From: Asparagopsis taxiformis
Lineage: Eukaryota; Rhodophyta; Florideophyceae; Bonnemaisoniales; Bonnemaisoniaceae
NCBI GenBank assembly: GCA_030407315.1
Contig: JALQPE010002916.1
Span: forward strand, 29,253-93,252
DNA length: 64,000 bases
Direction: 5' to 3'
Each line of letters starts with the position of its first letter. Within the stretch, counting starts at the first letter, position 1. The notes beneath the pieces are model-generated. The model did not search any database. It worked only from the letters and a program-made list of their open reading frames with translations, and was not told the DNA's origin. Of this stretch, positions 18,560-28,828 are shown one piece after another. A program made the translations under genes and the position numbers.

Positions 18560-19560
18560 ATAGGCTCATACATGTTTGAGATTGCATAGTGGAGAAAATA
18601 TTTACATCGAAATTTACATGGAGCTGATGGAGGTTTTAAGGATGAGGTATGAGAGGAAGAAAATTCTTCTGTGGTATGAGGATGTGTTCTGTGGGGGGTG
18701 GATGGAATCTTGGGATGGGATGGTACAGGGGGAGGTGGAAAATGTACGGAGTGCGGGTTTAGATTGGAGTGTGATTCGGAGAGGAGTGCCGACGAGCATA
18801 TTATGGGGATTGGGGAGACGCTGCGGGGTGTTGGGGTAGTGAGGGCGGAGGAGGTGTTTAGGTGGGACCGTAGGAGGGTGCGGTTGAAGGCGCCGAGAGG
18901 AGGGGTTTTAGGAAAGTGAGGAGAAAGTGGCGGGAAGGGGGTGGCCGTCTGTTCTGGCTGTGGTGAGTGGGGATGTGATGGAGAAGAAGGGGGTTATTGT
19001 ATTTGGGGAGGGAGGGGAGTGGGAGGATGGGTGCGAGGTGGGGGGTTGATATGTGGTTCAGAGCGGGGAGGTTTCTGGGGAGACGGCGGGGGAGCGGGAG
19101 CGTGGGCCGGTGGTGGTGGTGTATACGGTATCGAAGATGCGGATGGCGTGGGGGCATGGAGCAGCTGAGGGAGGGAGGGGTGGAGCAGGTCGGGTATGGG
19201 ATGGGGAGTGAGAGGTTTTGGAAGAGTAAGCTGCAGGGGAAGTTTGTGTAGAGGGCGAAGGAGAGGGGTTGAAGGTACAGGAGAGAGGGTATTGAAGACC
19301 AATACGTTTCAAAGGTGTTGGGGGAGACCATGGTCGAGGAGATAGGGGGTGTTTTGCCCTATTCTGAGGTAGTATGAGGACTGGTTATACGAAATCTGTA
19401 CGGTAGAGCAGAAAAGTAGGTATGGAATGGAGGTGTGCACCGTGGAAGCGGGGATAGGTAGCTGAAAATGCGTGCTAGAGTGGTATTGGGGGTGTTTGAG
19501 GTACAGTACGGGGGAGGTGAGCTCCAACTGGAAGGGGGTGTGAGCGAGAGGATGAAAAAA
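18560..19560 (+). other. Strongly G-rich strand-asymmetric segment with ORF remnant
   Basis: The plus strand is rich in GGG/GGGAGG and poor in C for about 1 kb. Around 18740-18920 a frame with CTECGF...CDSERSADEHI is kept with conservative changes in arm B, which hints at a decayed short coding region with a Cys/His motif. The frame is interrupted upstream in both copies. I do not recognise it. Confidence 0.4.
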
Positions 19561-19599
19561 TTAAAGACAAAATTGGAGTCGACAGACAAGGAAAAACAG

Positions 19600-19912
19600 A
19601 GTGGTCGCCGTGATGGATGCGGACATCCATGTCGAGCACGGCGGCAGAAATTTCTGGGGTCGAAATTTTTGAATTTCTGAACCGGCGCCCGTCCTAGGTT
19701 GACATAGACATGGTGGAAGTCCATCCCGAGGGGGACATCCGTGGTACTAGAAACAATGAATGTCGTCCTAGTAATACTAGACGTACTAGACCGCATGGAC
19801 GTCCGGTTCTAGGCGGACATCCAAAAATACTGGAGAACATGGACGTCCGCCTAGTAATACTAGGTGTACTAGAGGTTGTGGACGTCCGCGTCCATTTCCG
19901 AGAACACAGACG
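19600..19912. repeat. GGACGTCC / CTAGTAATACTAG palindrome-rich element end
   Basis: At least seven copies or near-copies of GGACGTCC (GGACATCC, GGAAGTCC variants) and two copies of AGTAATACTAG occur within 310 bp. The same motif marks one end of every 192-bp repeat. Homology with arm B ends exactly at 19912, so this is a candidate terminus of the element. Confidence 0.6.
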
Positions 19913-22740
19913 AATATCGTCCGAGGTAGCCAACGATGAATGCAATATCTGGCCTTGTGCAGTCAGCAAGATATCGCAATGAACCTATAAGTCCAGTATA
20001 GTCGCATTTGGTCTTGTCGAGGGGTTGGGAATGTTGGTTACCTGACGCAAGAAGTTCCGATGCAATGGGGGAGGGGCTTGGCTTGGCATCGCAATGGCGA
20101 TATTTCTCAAGAATGGACTGTATATAACCTGGTTGAGATATGGAGATGCTGTCTTCACTGTGTGTGACTTTCCAGCCGAGGATAGTGGAGACTTGACCGA
20201 TGTCTTTGATAACATACTTTTCGGACAGCAGGGTTTTGATGGATTCTGTAAGTGCCATGGAGTTTGATATAACAAGAAAATCGTCTACAGTAATGATTAG
20301 TAGAACGAAGTGAGTAGAGTGCGAGGGGTCGCGGTGGATGAAGGAACAGGGGTCAGAGTGAAGGCGAGTGAAGTTATTGCAGGTGAGGAATGTTGCAAGA
20401 CCTTCAGTGAAGATACGACATGCTTGTCTACTTCCGTACATGTTGCCGGAAAGTCGTGCAACGTGGCCAGGGTATTGGAGGGATCCGTCGAAGCGAGACG
20501 GTTGGTGGACAAATATGTCGTGAGTGTCAGAGAATTTCTCATGCAGAAAAGCTGCTTCAAGATCCCAGTGTAACGTGTGGTAGGAGTGCGAAGCGGCAAG
20601 GGCTAGGGCAGATCGGACGGTGTCACGATGTGTCACGGGGCTGGATAGGTGGTCAGGATCGAAGTGTATGCCAGGAACTTGTTTGTCGCCGCGGACAGTA
20701 CATCGCACCTTGCGTACAGAGGGAGTACCATCACTGTCGTGTTTAAGTTTGAAAACGGTAGTAAGAGGAAGGATTTTGGCATCAGGGGGAACATCGGAGC
20801 GTGGAATATAACTGAGAATGCCTCGAAATTCTAGGTTATCCATTTCAGTGTTCCAAGCCTTTTCCCATTCATTGGCGTCCGGTGAAGCGCGGGCCTGTGA
20901 CAGTGTTTTAGGCTCTGTGAATATCTGATTGATAGACTGGATTGTGTAAGCCGAGTCAGATGAGGGCAGCGTGCGAACGGGGTCTGCGGAGGGAGAGTAT
21001 TCATGGAAGTCACCAGTACGACAGCGGTGGACGCTGCTATTGGATGGATCAAAAACGAAGTAGTGGCGATAATCGCATCGTGAAAGGTAATACATAAGTT
21101 TTGCTCGCGCCTCGAGTTTGTTGTGGGGTGTGCGATCATGCACATAACCTGCAGTACCGAAAGGCAGGAGGGTGTCAACCTCAGGAGCATCGTTGTACCA
21201 TAGCGCGGCGGGCAGGTTTCCATGTGCTGTGTGCGGTGTATGATTGTACGCATCGGTTGCGTTCATTATGGCATAATCATATAGGGTATGAGGGAGTCCA
21301 GAGCTAAGGAGGCTTGAACGTGTGGCGTCAAGTATGGTACGATTAATGCGTTCAGATAGTGCATTTTCCTGTGGCGTGTGTGGCACGGTTGGATGCGTGG
21401 TGATGTGTTCAGTATCGTAGAAACGTTGCAGATCCGAAGAGTAATATTCGCGTGCGTTATCAGATGTGAGGTGTTGTATGACGTGGGGTGTGTGATGGTG
21501 TGTATGTGTTATATGGGTCTTGATGTGGGCAGCAGCGTCGGATTTCGTGGGACTACAATATACGACAAGGAAGCGGCTGCCTTCATCGAGGAAGGTTGAA
21601 AAGTATTTGTTTCCGTCTAAGGAAGTACATGGAAATGGTCCAGAGATGTCGGTGTGTAGGTGTGTTCCGACGTCCGTAGTGCGTTGGCGGCGGTGGAAAG
21701 GTGCAGCACTGGTTTTGCCGACAGCGCATCCCGAGCAGGAAAGTTTTGGCGGTGAACGGAGGAGGGTGGCTGGCAAATGTGGTACGAGTTTGTTCTTTGC
21801 CATGTGATGTATTTTAGTGGGATGCGCGTGGTTGAGTTTGAGATGCCAGTGGTGGTAGTCACGTATGACGTTTGACATGGATACCTTAATTTTTGGTTTT
21901 AGTTTTGAGATTTGGACGCGTTTTGTCTGGTTTGTTTTGCGTGATGGTTTTGTTTTCATGTGAGAGTTGGATTGAGGTTGTTTGTTGATTGGCCGAGCAA
22001 GAGCAGTGAGAGGGCTTCGCATTGTGGCTTGGCGACGTGTGGATGCATGCTTGCGTCGCTCGAGATTGGAGGGGATGGCACGGGCTGCAGTTGCCAAATA
22101 AGGGCGACGTGCTTTGCGGGGCGGGCGAGAGCTGGAGAGTCTGTAGAGTCCTTTACGTTTTGGGGCAACAGCAATGATACAAGCTTTAGGGGGAGGCGGA
22201 GCCGGTTTGGTTATGTACGCTTTATCTTGCTTGAAGATTATATCGTGTGTCGCCGTGATCTGTGATACAGAGAGCAGGTTCGAGTGTAGATTTGGGCCGA
22301 CCACTGCAGTGTGAGGAGGCAGTTGAGTGTCATCATCAGTCGGAATGATAATTTCGTCCCGATGAGTAATCTTGGACAGTGTTCCGTCAGCTGTTCGAGT
22401 TTTGGAGGGGCTCACTGTCATGCCAGGAGTGGGTTTCGTCAGGTGCGAAGGGTTAGCGCCAGAGTCAAGGATGTAAGACGTAGACGGGGATGAGGGGTGA
22501 CGTACGACTGTTGACTCATTGTCATCATCAGAGGCCTCAATTTCATCGTATTCGATGAGGCGCTCATCTGCAATTGCAGATTGTACTTTGATCTTGGATC
22601 GAGAGTTGGACGGTTTCTGTTGTGGGGCTGGGAGGGAGAGGAGTCGACGGAGGCGGCACTCAGAAGTAGAGTGAAAAGGAGATCCATGGACTGTACACCA
22701 GGGTCCAGTGTGACCTGTAGGAGGGGTTATGTTTGTGTTA
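19913..22740 (-). pseudogene. pol: Copia pol polyprotein, C-terminally truncated
   Basis: The frame is open well upstream of its first ATG (22421). It includes a zinc-knuckle region (WCTVHG...HSTSEC, near 22690) and the aspartic protease site ILDSGA near 22460. Next come the pre-integrase HHWHLKLNH region, an integrase core with DISGPF, TSDN and PQENALSE (D-D-E residues visible) and a reverse transcriptase with AFLHEKF. The catalytic box reads TVDD (about 20280-20291) instead of YVDD. The frame ends shortly after the LGRYSS motif by running into arm A. RNase H is lost. Otherwise the frame is undamaged, so truncation seems recent or the coding part is conserved. Gag lies upstream in another frame. 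Confidence 0.85.
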
Positions 22741-23645
22741 GGATTGGTGTGTCGGGAGGGGGGTGCGTTTCGAGAACGTGTACTCTGCGGTTGAATCGCA
22801 TGGTGTTGTGACTTCTATTGGGTGTTGATGCACGTTTGGAAATGGCATCATGTTTTGCCATCATGGAAACAATAGTGTTCATGGGCAGGGGGCGTTGTGG
22901 TTGGATGGTGTTGTGAGCTGCTATACTTTGTAGGAACACGGTCCAATCAGGATGTTGTTCCAATCCTTCAAGGATGAACCGGATTGTGGTTTGATCGTTC
23001 GAAATTTCCGGGTAGTTGGCGCGGATCATGAGTGCTCGTACGTCATTGTGTTTCGCGATATATTCCGATACAGTTAGTGAGGATTCCCATTTAATCGATT
23101 GGGCTTTAGCTCGTAATTTTTCATCGGTGTGCTCTGGGTTACGCGCAGTTAGACGGGTCTTGATCTTGTCGAAAAGCAGGTGGATTGGACCTTCGAGCTC
23201 AGCATCGGTGAAGAGAGCAATCACTTCAGGCGAGAGGGAAGGAACCACGAGGAGCTGCGCTTGACCATGGTTGCGGAGGTGAAGTTCGGATTCGGCTGCT
23301 GTAGTTGCTGCGGGAGGGGCCTGAAGGAGGTAATGTAGAACATTTTGGGAACGAGCGAAGTGTTGTACGCTGATGTTCCATGCAATGAAATTGGAGAATA
23401 TAAGAGGAGGTATTTCCAGTTGGTGCTGGATGGAATGGGGTGGATGAGACATAGTAGAGGTGTTGGCGGTAGGTGTCGTCGCCGGATTGCGGATGGGGGC
23501 GGGAATTGTCGTCGCCGGTAACTGACGCTGCGGGTGGCAATGAAGGCGAGGACGCGGAGTTGGCCGATTGAGTGGCAGGCGTGGTTGTGAGACAGAAGTG
23601 GATGTGGGTGGGTGGGTTTGTGGCGCTAGGTGCGTCTGGGTCCAT
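22727..23645 (-). CDS. gag: Copia Gag (UBN2-type)
   Basis: The main gag frame runs from an ATG at 23452 to a TAA at 22727 (241 aa). It has the helical Copia Gag layout (FIAWNISVQHF, KWESSLTVSEYIAKHN, FILEGLEQHP). An overlapping frame starting at the ATG at 23645 encodes a Pro/Thr/Ser-rich leader typical of such proteins. Either that is the true N-terminus followed by a frameshift near 23440, or the start is 23452. The zinc knuckle lies downstream in the -1 frame, so Gag and Pol are offset by one base, either by programmed -1 frameshifting or by mutation. Confidence 0.7.
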
Positions 23646-23652
23646 AACCTGT

Positions 23653-24463
23653 GGAAAGAACTGTCGTTCCTTAATCGTTTTACTGTGAAGATGGACGGAC
23701 GACGGAGATTAAGTACTAGTCATGTCCTGTAATTACAATGGTGTAAAGTAAGTTATTTGTCACGCCGCATTTCTTCCACAGACTGCGATCTCAATAAACG
23801 GCCAACAGCAAGAAAGAATCTCCGAACAAATTTGAATAAGTCAATATATTGATTTTTGGATACAAACTTCTGGATTTCAAAGGCATTTGCTAGCCGAGGA
23901 CACCCTTCAATTTTTGAAAGATTTCTATTAGCTGGCTCACAGCGGTAATCCACAACAGATGGTCCGGATCGGACACGAAACACGTCAACTGCTTCATTTC
24001 ATATCAACCTTCGGATGCGTATGTAATTCGTCCGCTGAACAGCTATCTCGTCAAGTTCAGCATGTGTGCTATTCAGCAGAGATATATCCGTCAGCGAAGG
24101 AGTGAAGACATCGCACGTAATCTCCCCGTCCCAGCGAAACTCAAACCAACTCGAAGCTGGAACGTAATCAACGCTCAAGTCAAACGGTTCACGAGATGAT
24201 AACACGAAATGGGTGCGTGGGATAAACCATCACTTCAGTCCTGTTATTTGGTGGATACCACGGCTTCGTAGGATCTACACATTACCTGTAGGCACACCAG
24301 CCATAGTCTATCCACTGCAAGGTCATAACAAATTACACACCAACACTATGGCGGGGAAATATTCGGTGATTCATGCACTATAAATGTTGTTCACCAGCAG
24401 CGTACCCGCCAGCATGGCTAAAGATCTGATCCCTACGTTCATAACCAATTTGCCTTGGAAAAC
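23653..24463. other. Intergenic region with an unassigned minus-strand coding-like stretch
   Basis: Minus-strand frame pieces at 24205-23999 and 23983-23753 are in the same frame, separated by a single TGA and both lacking an ATG. The peptide pattern looks protein-like (Trp/Phe/Asp-rich, then an amphipathic basic end), so a decayed or spliced gene is possible, but no family is recognised. No retrotransposon LTR could be confirmed here. Confidence 0.3.
24379..24385 (+). promoter_or_regulatory. TATA box (TATAAAT)
   Basis: Lies 85 bp upstream of the ATG at 24464, the same spacing seen for three other genes in this block. Confidence 0.6.
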
Positions 24464-25258
24464 ATGAGATGCACATTTTTCTTCCTCTATGGTGTACTGT
24501 GTGCGTTAGCCCCTGCAAGTATATGTTCTCAACTAAAGGTAGGGAACCAAATGGTTCCGCCGAAAGCGCTATTTCATCACACCTCATCTCCGGGGATGGA
24601 GAGCTCTTCCCATTCAAGCTTACCGCTAGTGACTACCCGAGTGAGCAACGGAGTTGAAACCAAAGAAACAAACATGGGTGTCGTTCTGTCTTTGCAATCC
24701 TTATTGTACAGCATTTTCTGTATTGTTTCTCCTCAAACCGAAGTGTGCTCCAACTCGACTACCTATTCTAATTCCACTGGAACCGCATCTTCGAATTTTA
24801 CACACAACCTCACCCAAATAACTCTGGCTGCGAACGAAAGCAGAAGAGTTTCTACACTTGGGATCGCCACATTAGAAATTCCCGCTCCAGTAATCCATGG
24901 TGAAACCCCAGCACAGCACCCCGCAGAAGAAAATAACGTTGCACAGTACCAGAGGAATGCGTCGAAGGGAAAGAGGTCGACAAGATTACCGCGATTCTGT
25001 AGATGTCGCAAGAGCAATGCTCCGAGAAGCGTTTGTTACTACAGGACTAAAAGTAGTCGTAGGAATTGTCGCGCACGATATTGCGACGCGAAATATATGT
25101 GCGTGAACGGCGGAAAACGTCGTGGGACAACTCTCTGTATCCGCAGACGCGCGACGAGACTAACGGTGAAGAATCCGCGACGCATCGGCCGGTGCGTCAC
25201 GATTCGCATTAACAGGACTTTCTATGTGCCTTACCACCGGGATTTGAGAAGAGTTTGA
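24464..25258 (+). CDS. Secreted 8-Cys basic protein, long paralogue
   Basis: 264 aa starting at the ATG at 24464; the frame upstream opens only at a TTG. The first ~22 residues form a signal peptide (MRCTFFFLYGVLCALAPAS). A middle section rich in Asn-X-Ser/Thr sites (at least seven) suggests heavy N-glycosylation in the secretory path. The C-terminal ~95 residues are very basic with eight cysteines in the order CxC, CYY, C, C, C, C, C, and end in FYVPY. The same Cys spacing and end occur in the protein at 25960, so the two are tandem paralogues. The basic Cys-rich module could bind sulfated wall polysaccharide or be antimicrobial, but no family is recognised and no function is claimed. Confidence 0.75.
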   Translation: MRCTFFFLYGVLCALAPASICSQLKVGNQMVPPKALFHHTSSPGMESSSHSSLPLVTTRVSNGVETKETNMGVVLSLQSLLYSIFCIVSPQTEVCSNSTTYSNSTGTASSNFTHNLTQITLAANESRRVSTLGIATLEIPAPVIHGETPAQHPAEENNVAQYQRNASKGKRSTRLPRFCRCRKSNAPRSVCYYRTKSSRRNCRARYCDAKYMCVNGGKRRGTTLCIRRRATRLTVKNPRRIGRCVTIRINRTFYVPYHRDLRRV

Positions 25259-25879
25259 TGTAGTGCTAGACGAATATTGCAATCTTAGATGACGTCCGAG
25301 GCGGGGAATAGTATGTCGTGTTACGGTGGATCAGTGCTTGGCTGCGTTGAGACGTACGAGTAGTAAAGACGATTCGAGGCTTTCTCGATGGTAAAAAATT
25401 CTGATGGAAACCCCCGCAGTAACGAAGCGCTTGAATGTAGAATGAAAGCCACCGAAAACATCGGCGGTTGATTGCAGGTGTTGGTGAATGCCTTTGCAAG
25501 TTGCCCACCGCCGCTATGAAGCAAGCGGAGAAATTTCCGTCGAACATGCAACCCGACAGTACGTCAGCAGTTGACGCCATGTCGCTCGCGCCCAGTTCCC
25601 CAATTCGGTGCCAGAGAGGCGATGCGGGCAGTCCATTGCGGACAAGTGGACGAGTAGGATTGCTTCGGATTTTTCAAAATTTATTTGGAAAATTATGTTT
25701 CAGAATGAAGAAAAGCTTTTTGTAGGACAAGCTGTCCATATCCAGACAATGTGCAATATACCGGGAGATGCTGTTGTCATCATTGCAACAAGAGCTAACC
25801 ACGCAAGTTTAGAGTAGTCCCCTTCGATTTTATCGCCTGCTGAGTAATTATCATGAGAGAGATCCAAACCACTCGCTGA
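25259..25879. other. Intergenic spacer
   Basis: Only short overlapping frames on both strands without supporting features; nothing recognised. Confidence 0.4.
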
Positions 25880-25886
25880 TATAAAG
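25880..25886 (+). promoter_or_regulatory. TATA box (TATAAAG)
   Basis: 80 bp upstream of the ATG at 25960. Confidence 0.6.
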
Positions 25887-25959
25887 CAGTGCCTTTGCAG
25901 CGAAACCAAGTTACTTTTCTGCATCTCAGACTCTGTCATTGTAATGCACTACAACAAGC

Positions 25960-26421
25960 ATGAAACTTCTTCTGACGATCCTGCTCGTAATTTCTGTGGC
26001 CAATGCTCAGAAGGTAATTCCAGCTCGAGGTGGAAAACAGCAACTCAATCATTTTACCATTAGAGATGCTTCGTCAATACAGGACCGATCTCCACGTTTG
26101 TCAAAGCCGTTCATCCGCTTCCCAGATTATTGCTCCTGTAAACAAGTGAAGAGTTTGAAAGGGATGTGTTACTACTTTCTGAAAGGAAAGGGTTACAAGT
26201 GCAAGAAAAGGAGGTGTGTGCCGAGATATGTGTGCGTCTCGAAGGATAACCGCCGAACGAAGAAAGGAAGGCTCACTGTTTGTATTAAACGTGTCACCAA
26301 TAAGAAGATCGTACCATGGGTGACGAAGCAGAGGGGGAAGAGAAAGGGGTACTGCAAACCTATTTTGACAAGGAAGAGAGTTTTCTACGTGCCTTATGTA
26401 GGAGAGCTCAGTACACGTTGA
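25960..26421 (+). CDS. Secreted 8-Cys basic protein, short paralogue
   Basis: 153 aa with a clear signal peptide (MKLLLTILLVISVANAQ). A short spacer follows, then a Lys/Arg-rich module with eight cysteines: CSC, CYY, C, C, C, C, C, and the end FYVPYVG. It aligns with the C-terminal part of the protein at 24464 but lacks the Asn-glycosylation-rich middle. The mature protein is strongly cationic. The arrangement as neighbours in the same orientation, each with a TATA box at similar distance, indicates tandem duplication with later divergence. Function not known. Confidence 0.8.
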   Translation: MKLLLTILLVISVANAQKVIPARGGKQQLNHFTIRDASSIQDRSPRLSKPFIRFPDYCSCKQVKSLKGMCYYFLKGKGYKCKKRRCVPRYVCVSKDNRRTKKGRLTVCIKRVTNKKIVPWVTKQRGKRKGYCKPILTRKRVFYVPYVGELSTR

Positions 26422-27052
26422 GTACCTTGATAGACTTTGTTGCAATCACAGGAATGGTCACACTCTTGCCGGAAAAGAGTAGATGGACAGTGTGTGCAAA
26501 CACCATTCTCTTGTTGCATACTTGTTGGAACTAGACTGTTCTCAACGAGAACTGGTGAACTTTTCTGAGTAACGCTGCGCACTTCTTTTCGTTGTGATCG
26601 TCGCAACCTTTATAAATTAAAAAAAATTCTTTGGTTCAAGAAATTCTAAATCTGTCGACGTAATCAGCTACTCGAAATCTTGTTAGTGACAGTAAGGTGT
26701 AGCCTTTTTCAGATGATGAAAGATACGGGGCAAACAGCAAACCGACTATGCCATTAACCATTCAGCTGTCTAGGAACTGCATTAAATCAGTTGCGTTCGA
26801 TTCTTCATTTTGTTTCGGAGACTACATGGTGAACTCCTCTGCATGGCGTCAGCATTACCATCGTTGCTTCCAAAGTTATGTATCTATTTGTCCCCTCCAC
26901 TTCCTCCTTATCTATTAATATCTTGTCTTCTTACCATGGCTTCTTGTTTACACGCATTCACTTCTCTCATTATTGCCACCCCCTCACTGACTGACGAGAT
27001 ATCAACGGCTAAAAACCTGCTGGACATTATCCTCTCTCCCTTTATAACTGTC
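26422..27052. other. Intergenic spacer
   Basis: AT-rich, with an A-run near 26610 that could follow the 3' end of the preceding gene. No gene seen. Confidence 0.4.
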
Positions 27053-27057
27053 GACTG
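27053..27057 (+). promoter_or_regulatory. TATA box (TATAA)
   Basis: 84 bp upstream of the ATG at 27137. Confidence 0.55.
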
Positions 27058-27136
27058 CTATCACCAGCTGTTCACAACTTCATCAACCCAACCCATTCGT
27101 TTATCATTCAACTTCTTTCCTTCACCACCCATCGAC

Positions 27137-27556
27137 ATGGCACTCTCTCAAGTATTCGTTGTCCTTTTCGCCCTTGTTTGCGCTCAGTACACAAACGGAG
27201 CAGTTGCCCCAGGTACCCTAACTCTCCCTAAAGTTGAAGATCAACTTCTCGAATGCGAGATTTCTGTGAAGACAATGGGCACTCGACTGCCAAGATGTAT
27301 AAACAAAGATGGTTACTTCTACACGGTCAATGTAGAGGTAAACACATGCGGACGCCACATCATACCGTGCACAGTGACCACGGAACATTGTACATCATTG
27401 TCTGAAGCCCAGAGTCGATGTGCTAAAGTCCTCGACTGTTTGAATACTGCCCACCCCCCCTGCGACAGACTCCCTTCAAGAACTATGGCTGAACAGTGTG
27501 CACGAAGAGTGGTCAGCAACTGTGCATCTAAAGGAGATGGTGTTGCCAGGCTGTAA
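27137..27556 (+). CDS. Small secreted Cys-rich protein
   Basis: 139 aa from the ATG at 27137, chosen because it begins a good signal peptide (MALSQVFVVLFALVCAQYTNG) and has a TATA box 84 bp upstream; the frame continues further upstream without these marks. The mature part has ten cysteines spread over about 110 residues, with pairs such as CGRHIIPC and CAKVLDC, and ends shortly after NCAS. Its pattern differs from the two 8-Cys proteins upstream, so it is not an obvious paralogue. Extracellular, probably disulfide-bonded; family not recognised. Confidence 0.7.
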   Translation: MALSQVFVVLFALVCAQYTNGAVAPGTLTLPKVEDQLLECEISVKTMGTRLPRCINKDGYFYTVNVEVNTCGRHIIPCTVTTEHCTSLSEAQSRCAKVLDCLNTAHPPCDRLPSRTMAEQCARRVVSNCASKGDGVARL

Positions 27557-28828
27557 TTTGTTCAAATGTCAAGAAAAGTTGGGTTGTCAGCAAGGTAGCA
27601 CATGCTGGGTTACGTTCCGCATAGCTTGGGGAATGAAACTATTTTGAAGCAGCAGAGTTTCTTAGTACCATGTGACTTTTCATTCGTATTGTGAAATAGA
27701 TTTTCACGTCTTCCGGACCGATTTCAAGATTGCCGCCTTCTCTGCTACCAAAAGCAACTGCACACGTTTCGGAGAATTTCGACGGAAAAAGTGTGACTGC
27801 TACACTGACAAATGAAGACGGTGGCATACCTGAGAGCAGTTCCTTTCTTCGGTTCTTATTTTTTGTTTTCTCGTCACCTTCCAAAGATGCTAGAGGGATG
27901 TTTCTTCGTGCCGTCATCTGTTTACAGAACCTCATGTCACAGATCTGAAATTCCCCTTTTAAGTCATGTCCGGTGTTTTTTTGGTACTGTAATTTATGCT
28001 AGTGGACGAGGTAGCGGAGGTCAATAAGCATCAGGACAAAAGTGAAATTAAACACAGTCATCTCGGTTGATATGACTTTAGCATTATCTTGTAAACACAT
28101 GAAATTGGGATTTAAAATGCCAACCCTTACAGTTTACTCCAAAGGGACCACGAACGGATTTCTTTGAGAAGATTTGAGTTTTGAACACAATACTAAAATA
28201 AATGTAGACGTTGATGACATGATTATGTTTCGTCTAGGACCATTTGCTTGTTCAAGCGATAGATCCACTTTACTTTGCCACGGCAACAGTCACGGAGAGG
28301 CACTACTATTGATAGTCAACAATTCATCTTAGAAAAAATTTACTCGTGGGTGTAATTCGTTTGTTCGTGTCGCCCAATAATATGTCTCCCATCGCCGCAA
28401 CTCCAACATCTATTGAGGTCTTTCATCATTCTGCTCATAATTGCTGTCTTCCTTGAAACAAGCGTGGATTGATTTTCTTCTATAGATTTACTCTTTTCTT
28501 GTAGAGCCTCTAACAATAGTATCAATTCAAAACAAGTGAGCAGTAGAAAGAGAAGATCAAAATACCATTTCAACTGCTTTCTCCGAAGTGAACTTTGCTC
28601 TAGGAACTAACAATCTGGCGTGGTGGGGCTGAATGAATATGGGAGTATCGCAAGACGAATAACATTGAACCATTGTGTGACCCTCATATATTTTTCACTT
28701 TTAAAAACATAACTATACTCGTACAAATATACATACATAGTCCATCTTCAAGTCTAACTTTTGAAGAAAAGCACCTTAGACTCGAATCTGGAAGAGAAAT
28801 TTTCATTTCATACTCACTGATAAGCCGA
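27557..28828. other. Gene-poor 1.3-kb spacer
   Basis: A 98-aa minus-strand frame with ATG at 27935 and a minus-strand hydrophobic-plus-coil frame near 28573-28340 exist, but neither has a promoter, conserved motif or partner, so neither is called as a gene. Confidence 0.4.

Larger units (their letters stand above)
9635..19912 (+). repeat. Large inverted repeat, arm A (10.3 kb)
   Basis: This arm matches 50925-61956 in reverse complement: the first part of the methyltransferase gene, the whole inter-gene repeat region, the ParB-dioxygenase gene, the G-rich segment and the GGACGTCC-rich end. Homology stops sharply at 9635 on one side (the partner then runs into a GACAGT array) and at 19912 on the other (here Copia pol begins). 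Arm A has intact reading frames and is the better preserved copy. The full element probably extends left to about 7125, where the inverted repeat copy L1 lies. Confidence 0.85.
19913..23645 (-). mobile_element. Copia (Ty1/Copia) retrotransposon, 3'-truncated
   Basis: Minus-strand gag and pol in Copia order (protease, integrase, reverse transcriptase). The element is cut off just after the RT/RNase H connection (TRPDIAF motif), where it joins the GGACGTCC-rich end of arm A at 19912/19913. RNase H and the 3' LTR are missing. I could not identify a 5' LTR upstream of gag. Confidence 0.85.

Noticed and set aside
27639..27935. 98-codon minus-strand ORF with ATG
   Set aside because: No signal, motif, promoter or paralogue; an overlapping plus-strand frame is equally long.
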